Below, piece after piece: positions 34,527 to 41,862 of a DNA stretch of 41,862 bases. Origin of the DNA: Amphritea atlantica. GTDB lineage: Bacteria > Pseudomonadota > Gammaproteobacteria > Pseudomonadales > Balneatricaceae. The notes beneath the pieces were generated by a model, which had not been told where the DNA came from, did no database searches, and saw nothing but the letters and a program-made list of their open reading frames with translations. Made by a program: the position numbers and the translations under genes. Positions within the stretch are counted from its first letter, which is position 1; each line of letters opens with the position of its first letter. The stretch is taken from contig NZ_FOGB01000004.1 in assembly GCF_900111095.1 (NCBI RefSeq), positions 1-41,862 on the forward strand. Reading direction: 5' to 3'.

Positions 34527-34697
34527 CTTCTCCTGTTGATAGTTCTGTAGGGTCGTTCTTTGAGACAGGGGATTGTCCCGAAAGAGGCGTTGATTATGGT
34601 GCTGATCTATCATGAGGTAAATTGATATAAAATCAAAAAATATTGAATTAAATTAATACAGATTATTTTATCGCCATTGTTTTATAAATCGGTGGGA

Positions 34698-35111
34698 CTA
34701 TTTGAGAGGGTGTTCTGATTTAGTAGTAGTCGATAGCGGGCGTTTTGAGGGTTTGCGCCAGACATACCATAGCGCAATGATAACCGTAGCGGCAGCGGCC
34801 GTTTTCAGGCCTGGATGAAAATTCAGAAACAGCAGCGGATAGCTGATCATTAACAGCATCATACCGCTGGCGAAAAGTTTCGCCTTCAGTGGGATCACGC
34901 CATGCTCTTCCCAGTCACGAATATAATGACCAAACCAGCGATGGTTGAGCAGATACTGATGCAAACGCTCCGAACTGCGGGAAAAGCAGAAGGCCGCGAC
35001 CAGCAGGAAAGGGGTGGTCGGGACCAGTGGCAGTAACAGTCCGATAATGCCTAACAGAACGAAAAAAAAACCGCTCATCAGGAAAAGTGTCCGGATCAGT
35101 GTTTGACGCAC
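34698..35111 (-). CDS. DUF454 (YbaN-type) inner-membrane protein
   Basis: 137 residues with GTG start. Three or four membrane helices: FLMSGFFFVLLGIIGLLLPL, FASGMMLLMISYPLLF, AAAATVIIALWYVW. GLLLPLVPTTPFLLVAAFCF followed by SRSSERLHQYLLNHRWFG is the DUF454 signature. Function unknown. Stands alone between metE and the catabolic genes. Confidence 0.9.
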   Translation of the reverse strand: MRQTLIRTLFLMSGFFFVLLGIIGLLLPLVPTTPFLLVAAFCFSRSSERLHQYLLNHRWFGHYIRDWEEHGVIPLKAKLFASGMMLLMISYPLLFLNFHPGLKTAAAATVIIALWYVWRKPSKRPLSTTTKSEHPLK

Positions 35112-35525
35112 AGTGTATCCTCAATGTTCGCTCCTGATTCATCCTGGCTGATCAGATGAGCGCAGAGCTTCAACTATCTTATCGTTTTGACATGCACAGA
35201 GATCCCCTGCGGTTGTGGGCACTATTTTAAACAGTGTATCAGGGGGTATCACTCTGCAGACATCAGCTCCATTATAGACAGCTTATCGCCACAGATAGTC
35301 ATTAATGTCAGGCCTTTTTCTACCTCCCCCTGAAGGGGCATATACCTGAAAGCAGGGTCGGCGGTAGTATTGTTATCAGGACAAAATCGATATAGCCATG
35401 TTGTTCTATGGGCTTGATTTTGTAAAAAATAATGAACAATATGCTGCTATCATTCCTATCAGAACCGGTGGAAACCGCTCTCATAAGCGGTGGCTGCACA
35501 TAACGAGAAGCAAGAGGCGTGTTCC
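35112..35525. other. Gap before gcdH
   Basis: 414 bases without a convincing gene. AT-rich sequence at about 35415-35445, including TTGATTTTGTAAAAAATAAT, may be the gcdH promoter. A short CCCCTGAAGGGG hairpin is present. No -24/-12 element found. Confidence 0.5.
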
Positions 35526-36713
35526 ATGAGCAAATCTTCTACAAAGCCTGCATTTAACTGGGAAGATCCGTTTTCCCTTGAGACTCAACTGACCGAAGAG
35601 GAGCGCATGGTTCGCGATGCTGCCCGTGATTACTGTCAGGGTCAGCTGTTACCGCGGGTTACAGAAGCCAACCGTAACGAGATTTTTCACACCGAAATCA
35701 TGCAGGAACTGGGTGAACTCGGCTTACTGGGGTCTACGCTGCCAGAGCAGTATGGTGGTTCAGAGGTTAACTATGTCTGCTACGGTCTGGTGGCTCGTGA
35801 AGTTGAACGGGTAGACAGTGGTTACCGTTCGGCGATGTCGGTGCAGTCCTCGCTGGTGATGCACCCGATCTATGCTTACGGCAGCGAAGAACAGCGGATG
35901 AAATATCTGCCTAAACTGGCCACCGGTGAGTGGATCGGCTGTTTTGGCCTGACCGAGCCGGATGTGGGGTCTGATCCAAACAATATGAAAACCCGCGCCA
36001 CTAAAGTGGATGGCGGTTACATCCTTAAAGGCGCGAAGATGTGGATCACCAACTCGCCAGTCGCCGATGTGTTTGTCGTCTGGGCGAAGCTGGACGGCGT
36101 GGTACGTGGCTTCGTACTGGAAAAAGGGATGCCGGGTCTGAGCGCGCCTAAGATCGAGGGCAAGTTCTCTCTGCGTGCTTCAGTCACTGGTGAGATCGTT
36201 ATGGAGGATGTGTTTGTCCCTGACGAGAACCTGTTACCCGGTGTTGAAGGGCTGGCCGGACCGTTCGGTTGTCTCAATAAAGCTCGCTACGGTATCGCCT
36301 GGGGTTCACTGGGGGCGGCTGAGTTCTGCTGGACTGCTGCCCGTCAGTACACCCTGGATCGTATCCAGTTCCAGCGTCCGCTGGCCGCAAACCAACTGGT
36401 GCAGAAAAAACTGGCGGATATGCAAACTGAGATCTCTCTGGGTCTGCAGGGTTGTTTGCAGATGGGGCGTTTGATGGATGACAATCGTTGCCCGGTTGAA
36501 CTGATCTCGCTGATGAAGCGCAACAACTGTGGTAAGTCGCTGGATATCGCCCGGGTTGCCCGGGATATGCACGGTGGTAACGGTATCTCCGATGAGTTTG
36601 GTGTGATTCGTCATGTGATGAACCTGGAAGCGGTCAATACCTACGAAGGCACCCACGACATTCATGCCCTGATTCTGGGTCGTGCGATGACAGGCATTCA
36701 GGCGTTCTTCTGA
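35526..36713 (+). CDS. gcdH: Glutaryl-CoA dehydrogenase
   Basis: 395 residues from ATG 35526 (an earlier GTG-type start at 35490 is less likely). FAD enzyme that oxidises and decarboxylates glutaryl-CoA to crotonyl-CoA. [19 protein letters not shown] and [17 protein letters not shown] are FAD-binding segments; the catalytic Glu is in [17 protein letters not shown]. The family match is strong. Stop overlaps the CoA-transferase start by one base (TGATG). Confidence 0.95.
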   Translation: MSKSSTKPAFNWEDPFSLETQLTEEERMVRDAARDYCQGQLLPRVTEANRNEIFHTEIMQELGELGLLGSTLPEQYGGSEVNYVCYGLVAREVERVDSGYRSAMSVQSSLVMHPIYAYGSEEQRMKYLPKLATGEWIGCFGLTEPDVGSDPNNMKTRATKVDGGYILKGAKMWITNSPVADVFVVWAKLDGVVRGFVLEKGMPGLSAPKIEGKFSLRASVTGEIVMEDVFVPDENLLPGVEGLAGPFGCLNKARYGIAWGSLGAAEFCWTAARQYTLDRIQFQRPLAANQLVQKKLADMQTEISLGLQGCLQMGRLMDDNRCPVELISLMKRNNCGKSLDIARVARDMHGGNGISDEFGVIRHVMNLEAVNTYEGTHDIHALILGRAMTGIQAFF

Positions 36714-37921
36714 TGGCTGGCGCGCTGAGTCATATCAGAGTACTCGATCTCAGCCGTATTCTGGCGGGCCCCTGGGCCGGCCAGATGCTGGCAGATTTTG
36801 GTGCTGAAGTGATTAAGGTGGAGCGTCCTGGCTGTGGTGATGATACCCGTGGCTGGGGGCCTCCGTTTGTTAAGGACCCGGATGGCAACCCGACAGACGC
36901 CGCCTATTTTCATGCGGCGAACCGGGGTAAACACTCAATTGCGATTGATATGACCACCCCTGAGGGACAGGCGCTGATTAAGCGTCTGGCGGCGCAGGTC
37001 GATGTTGTGATTGAGAATTATAAAGTCGGCGGCCTGAAAAAATATGGCCTCGACTATGACAGCCTGAAAACGGTGAATCCCGGGTTGATCTACTGCTCTG
37101 TTACTGGTTTTGGTCAGGACGGTCCCTATGCGCAACGGGCTGGCTATGACTTTATGATCCAGGCGATGGGCGGTCTGATGAGCGTCACCGGAGATCCCGA
37201 TGGTCAGCCAATGAAGGTCGGCGTCGCCCTGGTGGATGTGATGACCGGTCTGTATGCCTGTAACGGTATTCAGGCGGCGCTGTTGCACCGCAGTGAAACC
37301 GGTGTGGGACAACATATCGATATGGCACTGCTGGATGTACAGGTGGCAACGCTGGCAAATCAGGCGATGAACTATCTGGTGGGTGGCAAGCCGCCAGTAC
37401 GTCTGGGAAATGCCCATCCGAATATTGTCCCCTATGAGGCGTTCCCGACGGCGGATGGCCACATCATTCTGGCGGTGGGCAATGATGCTCAGTTTGCCCG
37501 CTTCTGTGCCCTGGCGGGTGCCCCGGAGCTGGCGGATAATCCCGCTTTTGTCACTAACTCATTACGGGTTGAAAACCGTGCACAACTGACACCCCTGGTG
37601 GCCGAGCTGATGCGTAGTCACAGCAGTGACTGGTGGCTGGAGAAGCTTGAGTCGCAGGGGGTGCCGTGCGGGCCGATCAATACGCTGGATAAAGTGTTTG
37701 CTGATCCGCAGGTGAAACACCGCCAGATGCAGGTAGAGCTGCCTCATCCGGCGGGTGGCAGTGTGCCCGGCGTTGCCAGTCCGGTGAAATTCTCTCACAC
37801 CCCGATAGAGTACAATGCTGCGCCACCGACACTGGGGCAGCATACCGATGAGGTACTGGCCTCTCTGGGACTGAGCGAAGCGGAAATTACACAATTAAAA
37901 GCGCAGAACGTTGTCGCCTGA
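36713..37921 (+). CDS. Class III (CaiB/BaiF) CoA-transferase
   Basis: 402 residues. RVLDLSRILAGPWAGQMLAD near the start is the family signature; the catalytic Asp is in HIDMALLDVQ, and NAHPNIVPYEAF follows. Coupled to gcdH by a one-base overlap, so it probably activates glutarate with CoA from succinyl-CoA or another donor. Substrate is inferred from the neighbour. Confidence 0.92.
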   Translation: MAGALSHIRVLDLSRILAGPWAGQMLADFGAEVIKVERPGCGDDTRGWGPPFVKDPDGNPTDAAYFHAANRGKHSIAIDMTTPEGQALIKRLAAQVDVVIENYKVGGLKKYGLDYDSLKTVNPGLIYCSVTGFGQDGPYAQRAGYDFMIQAMGGLMSVTGDPDGQPMKVGVALVDVMTGLYACNGIQAALLHRSETGVGQHIDMALLDVQVATLANQAMNYLVGGKPPVRLGNAHPNIVPYEAFPTADGHIILAVGNDAQFARFCALAGAPELADNPAFVTNSLRVENRAQLTPLVAELMRSHSSDWWLEKLESQGVPCGPINTLDKVFADPQVKHRQMQVELPHPAGGSVPGVASPVKFSHTPIEYNAAPPTLGQHTDEVLASLGLSEAEITQLKAQNVVA

Positions 37922-38014
37922 GATCTGGTTTACTACCTTTATAAGGCTGTATAACGTTCTGAATATAAGAGTGCTGAATACCTAAGTGTTGTATTTAAAC
38001 GCTCGTATTTAAAA

Positions 38015-38075
38015 GCGCTGTAATTAAGCGCTGTAATTAAGCGCTTTGTAATTAAGAGTTCTGTAATTAAAAGTT
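38015..38075 (+). repeat. AT-rich short tandem repeats
   Basis: Units of 13-15 bases ending CTGTAATTAA: 38015-38027, 38028-38040, 38041-38055, 38056-38070, with decayed relatives on both sides. Untranslated, between the CoA-transferase gene and the terminator. Confidence 0.75.
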
Positions 38076-38090
38076 CTGTATTTTGATACA

Positions 38091-38114
38091 CGCCCCGATA
38101 TCGGTATCGGGGCG
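38091..38114 (+). terminator. Intrinsic terminator before the semialdehyde dehydrogenase
   Basis: CGCCCCGATA (38091-38100) and TATCGGGGCG (38105-38114) pair perfectly, loop TCGG, then TTATTGCTGTTTTT. Ends the gcdH transcript just 25 bases before the next ATG, so the dehydrogenase would need partial readthrough or a promoter hidden here. Confidence 0.7.
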
Positions 38115-38138
38115 TTATTGCTGTTTTTGGAGTTACAC

Positions 38139-39596
38139 ATGATTACCCTGAAAGATCCGTCGCTGTTAAAGCAACACGCCTACGTCAATGGTCAGTGGAT
38201 TGACGCCCTGAACGGCGAAACCAATCCGGTACTGAATCCGGCCACCGGTGAGCAGATCGCCACTGTGCCGGATCTGGGGGTTGAAGAAACCGAAGCCGCC
38301 ATCGCGGCCGCCGATGTGGCCTTTAAAAGCTGGAAAAAGAAAACCGCGAAAGAGCGTTCAGTACTGCTGCGCAAATGGTTTGAACTGATCGTTGCCAACA
38401 AGGATGATCTGGCTATTCTGATGACCGCAGAACAGGGCAAGCCAATTGCAGAATCCGCCGGTGAAGTGCTCTATGGCGCATCGTTTATCGAATGGTATGC
38501 GGAAGAGGGCAAACGGGCTTATGGTGATGTTATCCCGTCCCATGCAGCGGATAAGCGTATTATCGTGACCAAAGAACCGATTGGCGTAACTGCAGCGATC
38601 ACCCCCTGGAACTTCCCCAATGCGATGATCACCCGTAAGTGTGCTCCGGCCCTGGCGGTGGGTTGTACGATGATTATCAAGCCCGCTGAAGATACACCGC
38701 TATCGGCGCTGGCGTTGATGGAACTGGCAGACCGCGCTGGTATTCCGGCAGGTGTCATCAACGTTATCACCACTAAGCGTCCAATCGAAGTAGGCAAAAC
38801 CCTCACCGATAGCTCGGTGGTGCGTAAGCTCTCCTTTACCGGATCGACGCCGGTGGGTAAACAGCTGATGCGTCAGTGTGCTGACACAGTGAAGAAAACC
38901 TCGATGGAACTGGGGGGGAATGCCCCTCTGATTATCTTTGATGATGCGGATCTCGATAAAGCGGTGCCCGCCGCAATCGCCTCTAAATACCGCAACTCCG
39001 GTCAGACCTGTGTCTGTGCCAACCGTCTGCTGATTCAGAGTGGTATCTATGAAGAGTTTGCCCAGCGCTATGCCGCCGAGGTTGCCAAACTGCAGGTGGG
39101 TAACTGCTCGGAAGGCGAATTTCAGCAGGGACCACTGATCAACCGGGCGGCGCTGGATAAAGTGACTTCGATGGTTGATGATGCGGTGGCCAAAGGGGCG
39201 CGGATTATTTCCGGAGGCAAACCCCACGCACTGGGCGGAAATTTCTACGAGCCGACCATTGTTGCTGATATCACTAACGATATGCGCCTGGCCCATGAGG
39301 AGATATTTGGTCCGGTGGCGCCACTGTTCCGTTTTGACACTGAAGAGGAAGCGGTGCAGATCGCTAACGACACCGAGTTTGGTCTGGCAGCGTACTTCTT
39401 TACCCGTGATTATGCCCGGGTGTTCCGGGTGTCTGAAGCGCTGGAATACGGCATGGTAGCGGTTAACGATGGTATTCTGTCAACCGAGGTGGCCCCGTTT
39501 GGTGGTGTTAAAGAGTCGGGTACCGGCCGGGAAGGTTCTAAGTACGGTATGGAGGACTACCTGGAGATCAAATATACGCTGGTGGGCGGGTTGTAA
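38139..39596 (+). CDS. gabD: Succinate/glutarate semialdehyde dehydrogenase
   Basis: 485 residues from ATG 38139, with TTGGAGTT upstream. Oxidises succinate or glutarate semialdehyde with NAD(P)+. ITPWNFPNAMITRK holds the catalytic Asn; the catalytic Glu is in MELGGNAPLII and the nucleophile Cys in NSGQTCVCANR. Next to gcdH and a CoA-transferase it more likely makes glutarate (DavD role) from the lysine/5-aminovalerate route, though davT and davAB are not in the window. GabD or DavD cannot be told apart by sequence alone. Confidence 0.92.
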   Translation: MITLKDPSLLKQHAYVNGQWIDALNGETNPVLNPATGEQIATVPDLGVEETEAAIAAADVAFKSWKKKTAKERSVLLRKWFELIVANKDDLAILMTAEQGKPIAESAGEVLYGASFIEWYAEEGKRAYGDVIPSHAADKRIIVTKEPIGVTAAITPWNFPNAMITRKCAPALAVGCTMIIKPAEDTPLSALALMELADRAGIPAGVINVITTKRPIEVGKTLTDSSVVRKLSFTGSTPVGKQLMRQCADTVKKTSMELGGNAPLIIFDDADLDKAVPAAIASKYRNSGQTCVCANRLLIQSGIYEEFAQRYAAEVAKLQVGNCSEGEFQQGPLINRAALDKVTSMVDDAVAKGARIISGGKPHALGGNFYEPTIVADITNDMRLAHEEIFGPVAPLFRFDTEEEAVQIANDTEFGLAAYFFTRDYARVFRVSEALEYGMVAVNDGILSTEVAPFGGVKESGTGREGSKYGMEDYLEIKYTLVGGL

Positions 39597-39685
39597 CAGC
39601 ACTGACCGGTTAAAAAAAGGTTCTTCGCGCCAGAGAGTACTGGAAGAGAGTACCGGAGCAGGGGCCTTTAGAGCATAAAACAGAC

Positions 39686-39751
39686 TCACCACAGAGGACA
39701 CAGAGTGCACAGAGAAAAGCCAGTTAATAGTGCTTCTCCGTGTCCTCTGTG
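39686..39751. repeat. Inverted CTCTGTG repeats
   Basis: Opens with TCACCACAGAGGACACAGAG, the complement of the repeats at 4089 and 5389. CACAGAGGACAC (39690-39701) pairs with GTGTCCTCTGTG (39740-39751). Forms a 12-bp stem between the dehydrogenase and transaldolase genes; may act as a terminator for both. Confidence 0.7.
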
Positions 39752-39757
39752 ATCTTC

Positions 39758-39809
39758 GCATGCCCTTTGGGTATAGCATGCCCTTTGGGTATAGCATGCC
39801 CTTTGGGTA
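39758..39809 (+). repeat. Three 18-bp tandem units
   Basis: Units GCATGCCCTTTGGGTATA at 39758-39775, 39776-39793 and a shortened 39794-39809. Exactly repeated, no spacers. Noncoding, 48 bases from the transaldolase stop. Confidence 0.85.
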
Positions 39810-39856
39810 CTGTGGTAACGCTTTTAAGCATCAAGCGTTGATTATTGTCAGCCGGT

Positions 39857-40813
39857 TTATAGCTGACTTAGCAACTGCTCCAGCTTCACCTGATCCGCGG
39901 CAAAGTTGCGGATACCCTCAGCCAGTTTTTCGGTGGCCATCGCATCTTCATTCATTGCCCAGCGGAACGCCTGTTCACTGTTTTCAAGCTTTGGCTCATC
40001 ACTCATCGGAGCATCAGCAAAAAGCTTCTGGTCCAGCGGTATTCTGGTTCCCGCCAGTTCTTCAATCAGCCCCGGGCTGATCGTTAGCCGGTCACAGCCT
40101 GCCAGTTGGCGAATCTCTTCACTGTTACGGAAGCTGGCCCCCATCACCACGGTGTTATAACCGTGTTGCTTGTAGTAGTTGTAGATGCGGCTGACCGAAA
40201 GTACGCCGGGATCTTTAGGGCCGCTCAGCTCAGTGCCCTCTGGGCTGTTGGCTTTATACCAGTCAAGAATCCGACCGACAAAGGGCGAGATCAGGAACAC
40301 ACCGGCATCGGCACAGGCCACCGCCTGGGCGAAGCCAAACAGCAGCGTCAGGTTACAATTGATGCCCTCTTTTTCCAACTGACGGGCCGCTTCGATCCCT
40401 TCCCAGGTTGATGCGATTTTGATCAGCACCCGCTCATTACTGATACCCGCTTCGTTATACAGGCCGATCAGTTTCTTCGCTTTAGCGATGGTTGCCTGGG
40501 TATCAAACGACAGGCGTGCATCCACCTCGGTGGAGATACGCCCGGGAATCAGCGAAAGGATTTCGCAGCCGGCCAGCACCGCCAGCTTATCGGTCATGTT
40601 GGCCAGTTGTTCCGCTTCGCTGCCACTCTGACTCAGCGCCCAGGCTTTGGCCTGTTCCAGATAGGGACGGTAAGCCGGGTCCTGACTGGCTTTCAGCAGC
40701 AGGGAGGGGTTGGTGGTTGCATCCACCGGTTTCAGATCGCGGATCGCATTAATGTCGCCGGTGTCGGCAACAATGGTGGTCATCTTTTTAAGCTGATCCA
40801 GCTGGCTTTCCAT
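39857..40813 (-). CDS. talB: Transaldolase
   Basis: 318 residues, the usual TalB length. Moves a dihydroxyacetone unit in the pentose-phosphate pathway. [12 protein letters not shown] near the N-terminus, the Schiff-base lysine in [12 protein letters not shown], and [15 protein letters not shown] are conserved. ATG 40813 is followed by [19 protein letters not shown]. Stands alone on the minus strand. Confidence 0.97.
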   Translation of the reverse strand: MESQLDQLKKMTTIVADTGDINAIRDLKPVDATTNPSLLLKASQDPAYRPYLEQAKAWALSQSGSEAEQLANMTDKLAVLAGCEILSLIPGRISTEVDARLSFDTQATIAKAKKLIGLYNEAGISNERVLIKIASTWEGIEAARQLEKEGINCNLTLLFGFAQAVACADAGVFLISPFVGRILDWYKANSPEGTELSGPKDPGVLSVSRIYNYYKQHGYNTVVMGASFRNSEEIRQLAGCDRLTISPGLIEELAGTRIPLDQKLFADAPMSDEPKLENSEQAFRWAMNEDAMATEKLAEGIRNFAADQVKLEQLLSQL

Positions 40814-40839
40814 TGTTATATTCCTTATTCCATAATCTT

Positions 40840-41853
40840 TTAGAACGCAGCTACTTTAGCAACCGCGTGTTTCAAAACGTCGACATCAGCACCGGCCTTG
40901 TGAGCATTTTCACTCAGATAGCGTCGGAACTGGCGTCCGCCCGGCTGGCCGTGAAACAGGCCCAGCAGATGGCGGGTGATATGGCCCAGATAGCAACCCT
41001 GGCTCAGTTGCTCTTCAATGTAGGGGTACATCTGTTCGATAATCTCTAAGCGGGTTTTCACTGCCGCGTCCGGGTTATAAAGCTTGTCTACCTCCGCCAT
41101 CATATAGGGGTTGTGGTAGGCTTCCCGGCCGATCATGACACCATCAACATGCTGCAGATGTGCTTTGCTTTCATCCAGTGTTTTGATGCCACCGTTTATC
41201 AGCACTTCCAGATCGGGAAACGCCTGTTTTATCTGGTAGACCCAGTCATAGTTCAACGGTGGTATATCCCGGTTTTCTTTCGGACTTAACCCCTGAAGTA
41301 TCGCTTTTCTGGCATGGATTATAAAGGTCTTACAGCCGGATTCCCGGACAATTGAGACGAAATGATGAAGTTCTTCATAGCTGTCCATATCATCAATGCC
41401 CAGCCGGTGTTTCACCGTCACCGGAATGCTCACGGCGGACTGCATCTTTTCCAGGCACTCAGCCACCAGACCCGGATGAGCCATCAGGCAGGCACCGATC
41501 ATATTGTTCTGCACCCGGTCGCTGGGGCAACCCACATTGAGGTTAACCTCATCATAGCCAAACTCTTCGGCCATCTGGGTACAGGTGGTCAGGTCATCGG
41601 GATTACTGCCACCCAGTTGCAGGGCCAGTGGATGTTCCTGCTGGTTGTACTGCAGAAACCGTTCCCGGTCGCCATGAATCAGCGCGCCGGTGGTCACCAT
41701 CTCGGTATAGAGCACCGCGTTCTGGCTGATAATCCGGTGGAAATAACGGCAATGCCGGTCCGTCCACTCCATCATGGGCGCGACTGAAAGGCGTCTATCC
41801 GGCGTATTCCGCGGGGTTGCTGGGCTGTGGCTTGTTTTTGCTGATGTTTTCAA
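40840..41853 (-). CDS. dusA: tRNA-dihydrouridine(20/20a) synthase
   Basis: 337 residues to the TTG at 41853; the frame is open to the window edge, so the true start may lie outside. FMN enzyme reducing U20/U20a in t[40 protein letters not shown] with the catalytic Cys, KHRLGID and INGGI are the Dus motifs. Length and the C-terminal [20 protein letters not shown] identify the DusA branch. Confidence 0.94.
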   Translation of the reverse strand: MKTSAKTSHSPATPRNTPDRRLSVAPMMEWTDRHCRYFHRIISQNAVLYTEMVTTGALIHGDRERFLQYNQQEHPLALQLGGSNPDDLTTCTQMAEEFGYDEVNLNVGCPSDRVQNNMIGACLMAHPGLVAECLEKMQSAVSIPVTVKHRLGIDDMDSYEELHHFVSIVRESGCKTFIIHARKAILQGLSPKENRDIPPLNYDWVYQIKQAFPDLEVLINGGIKTLDESKAHLQHVDGVMIGREAYHNPYMMAEVDKLYNPDAAVKTRLEIIEQMYPYIEEQLSQGCYLGHITRHLLGLFHGQPGGRQFRRYLSENAHKAGADVDVLKHAVAKVAAF

Positions 41854-41862
41854 TGGCTTGTT

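Noticed and set aside
34527-34700. Cobalamin riboswitch upstream of metE
   Set aside because: The leader is short and AT-rich and shows no B12-box-like sequence; only a possible MetR-like site is seen.

Overview
The window is a nitrogen-fixation (nif) island, with its two flanks, from a gammaproteobacterium. I infer a marine Oceanospirillales-type host (Amphritea/Neptunomonas-like) from the mix of an Azotobacter/Pseudomonas-style nif order with DusA, TalB, MetE and GcdH housekeeping genes. No rRNA or name-giving locus is present, so the host assignment is an inference.

Left flank (1-5.5 kb): a mobile, partly degraded zone. It opens with the 3' end of an IS481-type transposase, then a REP-like hairpin and short tandem repeats. 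Three toxin/immunity-like cassettes follow. The first encodes a deaminase-type toxin. The second and third share an almost identical 394-bp 5' segment and then diverge completely, as expected of displaced C-terminal cassettes of a polymorphic toxin. A fragment of a GlcD-type oxidase and 145-bp and 34-bp repeats lie between them.

Nif core (5.5-22.8 kb): a SIR2-like gene is divergent from nifHDK-nifT-nifY-DUF6129-lrv. Next come nifE-nifN-nifX-DUF269-DUF683-fdxB-[2Fe-2S] ferredoxin-two unknown genes, then iscA(nif)-nifU-nifS-nifX-like-unknown. Each block starts with a -24/-12 (sigma-54) promoter. TGT-N10-ACA NifA sites precede nifH (two), nifE and iscA. A perfect FNR/Anr box sits upstream of iscA. 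All ligand residues checked in NifH, NifD, NifK, NifU, IscA and the ferredoxins are present, so the structural and cofactor proteins look functional. NifB, NifA, NifV, NifM, NifW and NifZ are not in this window.

Nif accessory zone (22.7-27.1 kb): a glutamine-amidotransferase/amidoligase pair on the minus strand; an unknown 185-residue protein with its own NifA/sigma-54 promoter; a hemerythrin plus an 88-residue partner; and another NifX-like protein plus an unknown 113-residue protein. The last two transcription units diverge from back-to-back sigma-54 promoters. This zone is the least described part of the window. I infer it handles oxygen protection, cofactor trafficking and a small peptide or amide metabolite.

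Right flank (27.3-41.9 kb): a MASE1-type diguanylate cyclase, a membrane protein, a CHMI-type isomerase, a DUF4336 protein, a flavin-binding PPOX protein, metE, a DUF454 protein, a glutarate-type catabolic set (gcdH, CoA-transferase, semialdehyde dehydrogenase), transaldolase and dusA. These look like ordinary chromosomal genes and mark the edge of the island.
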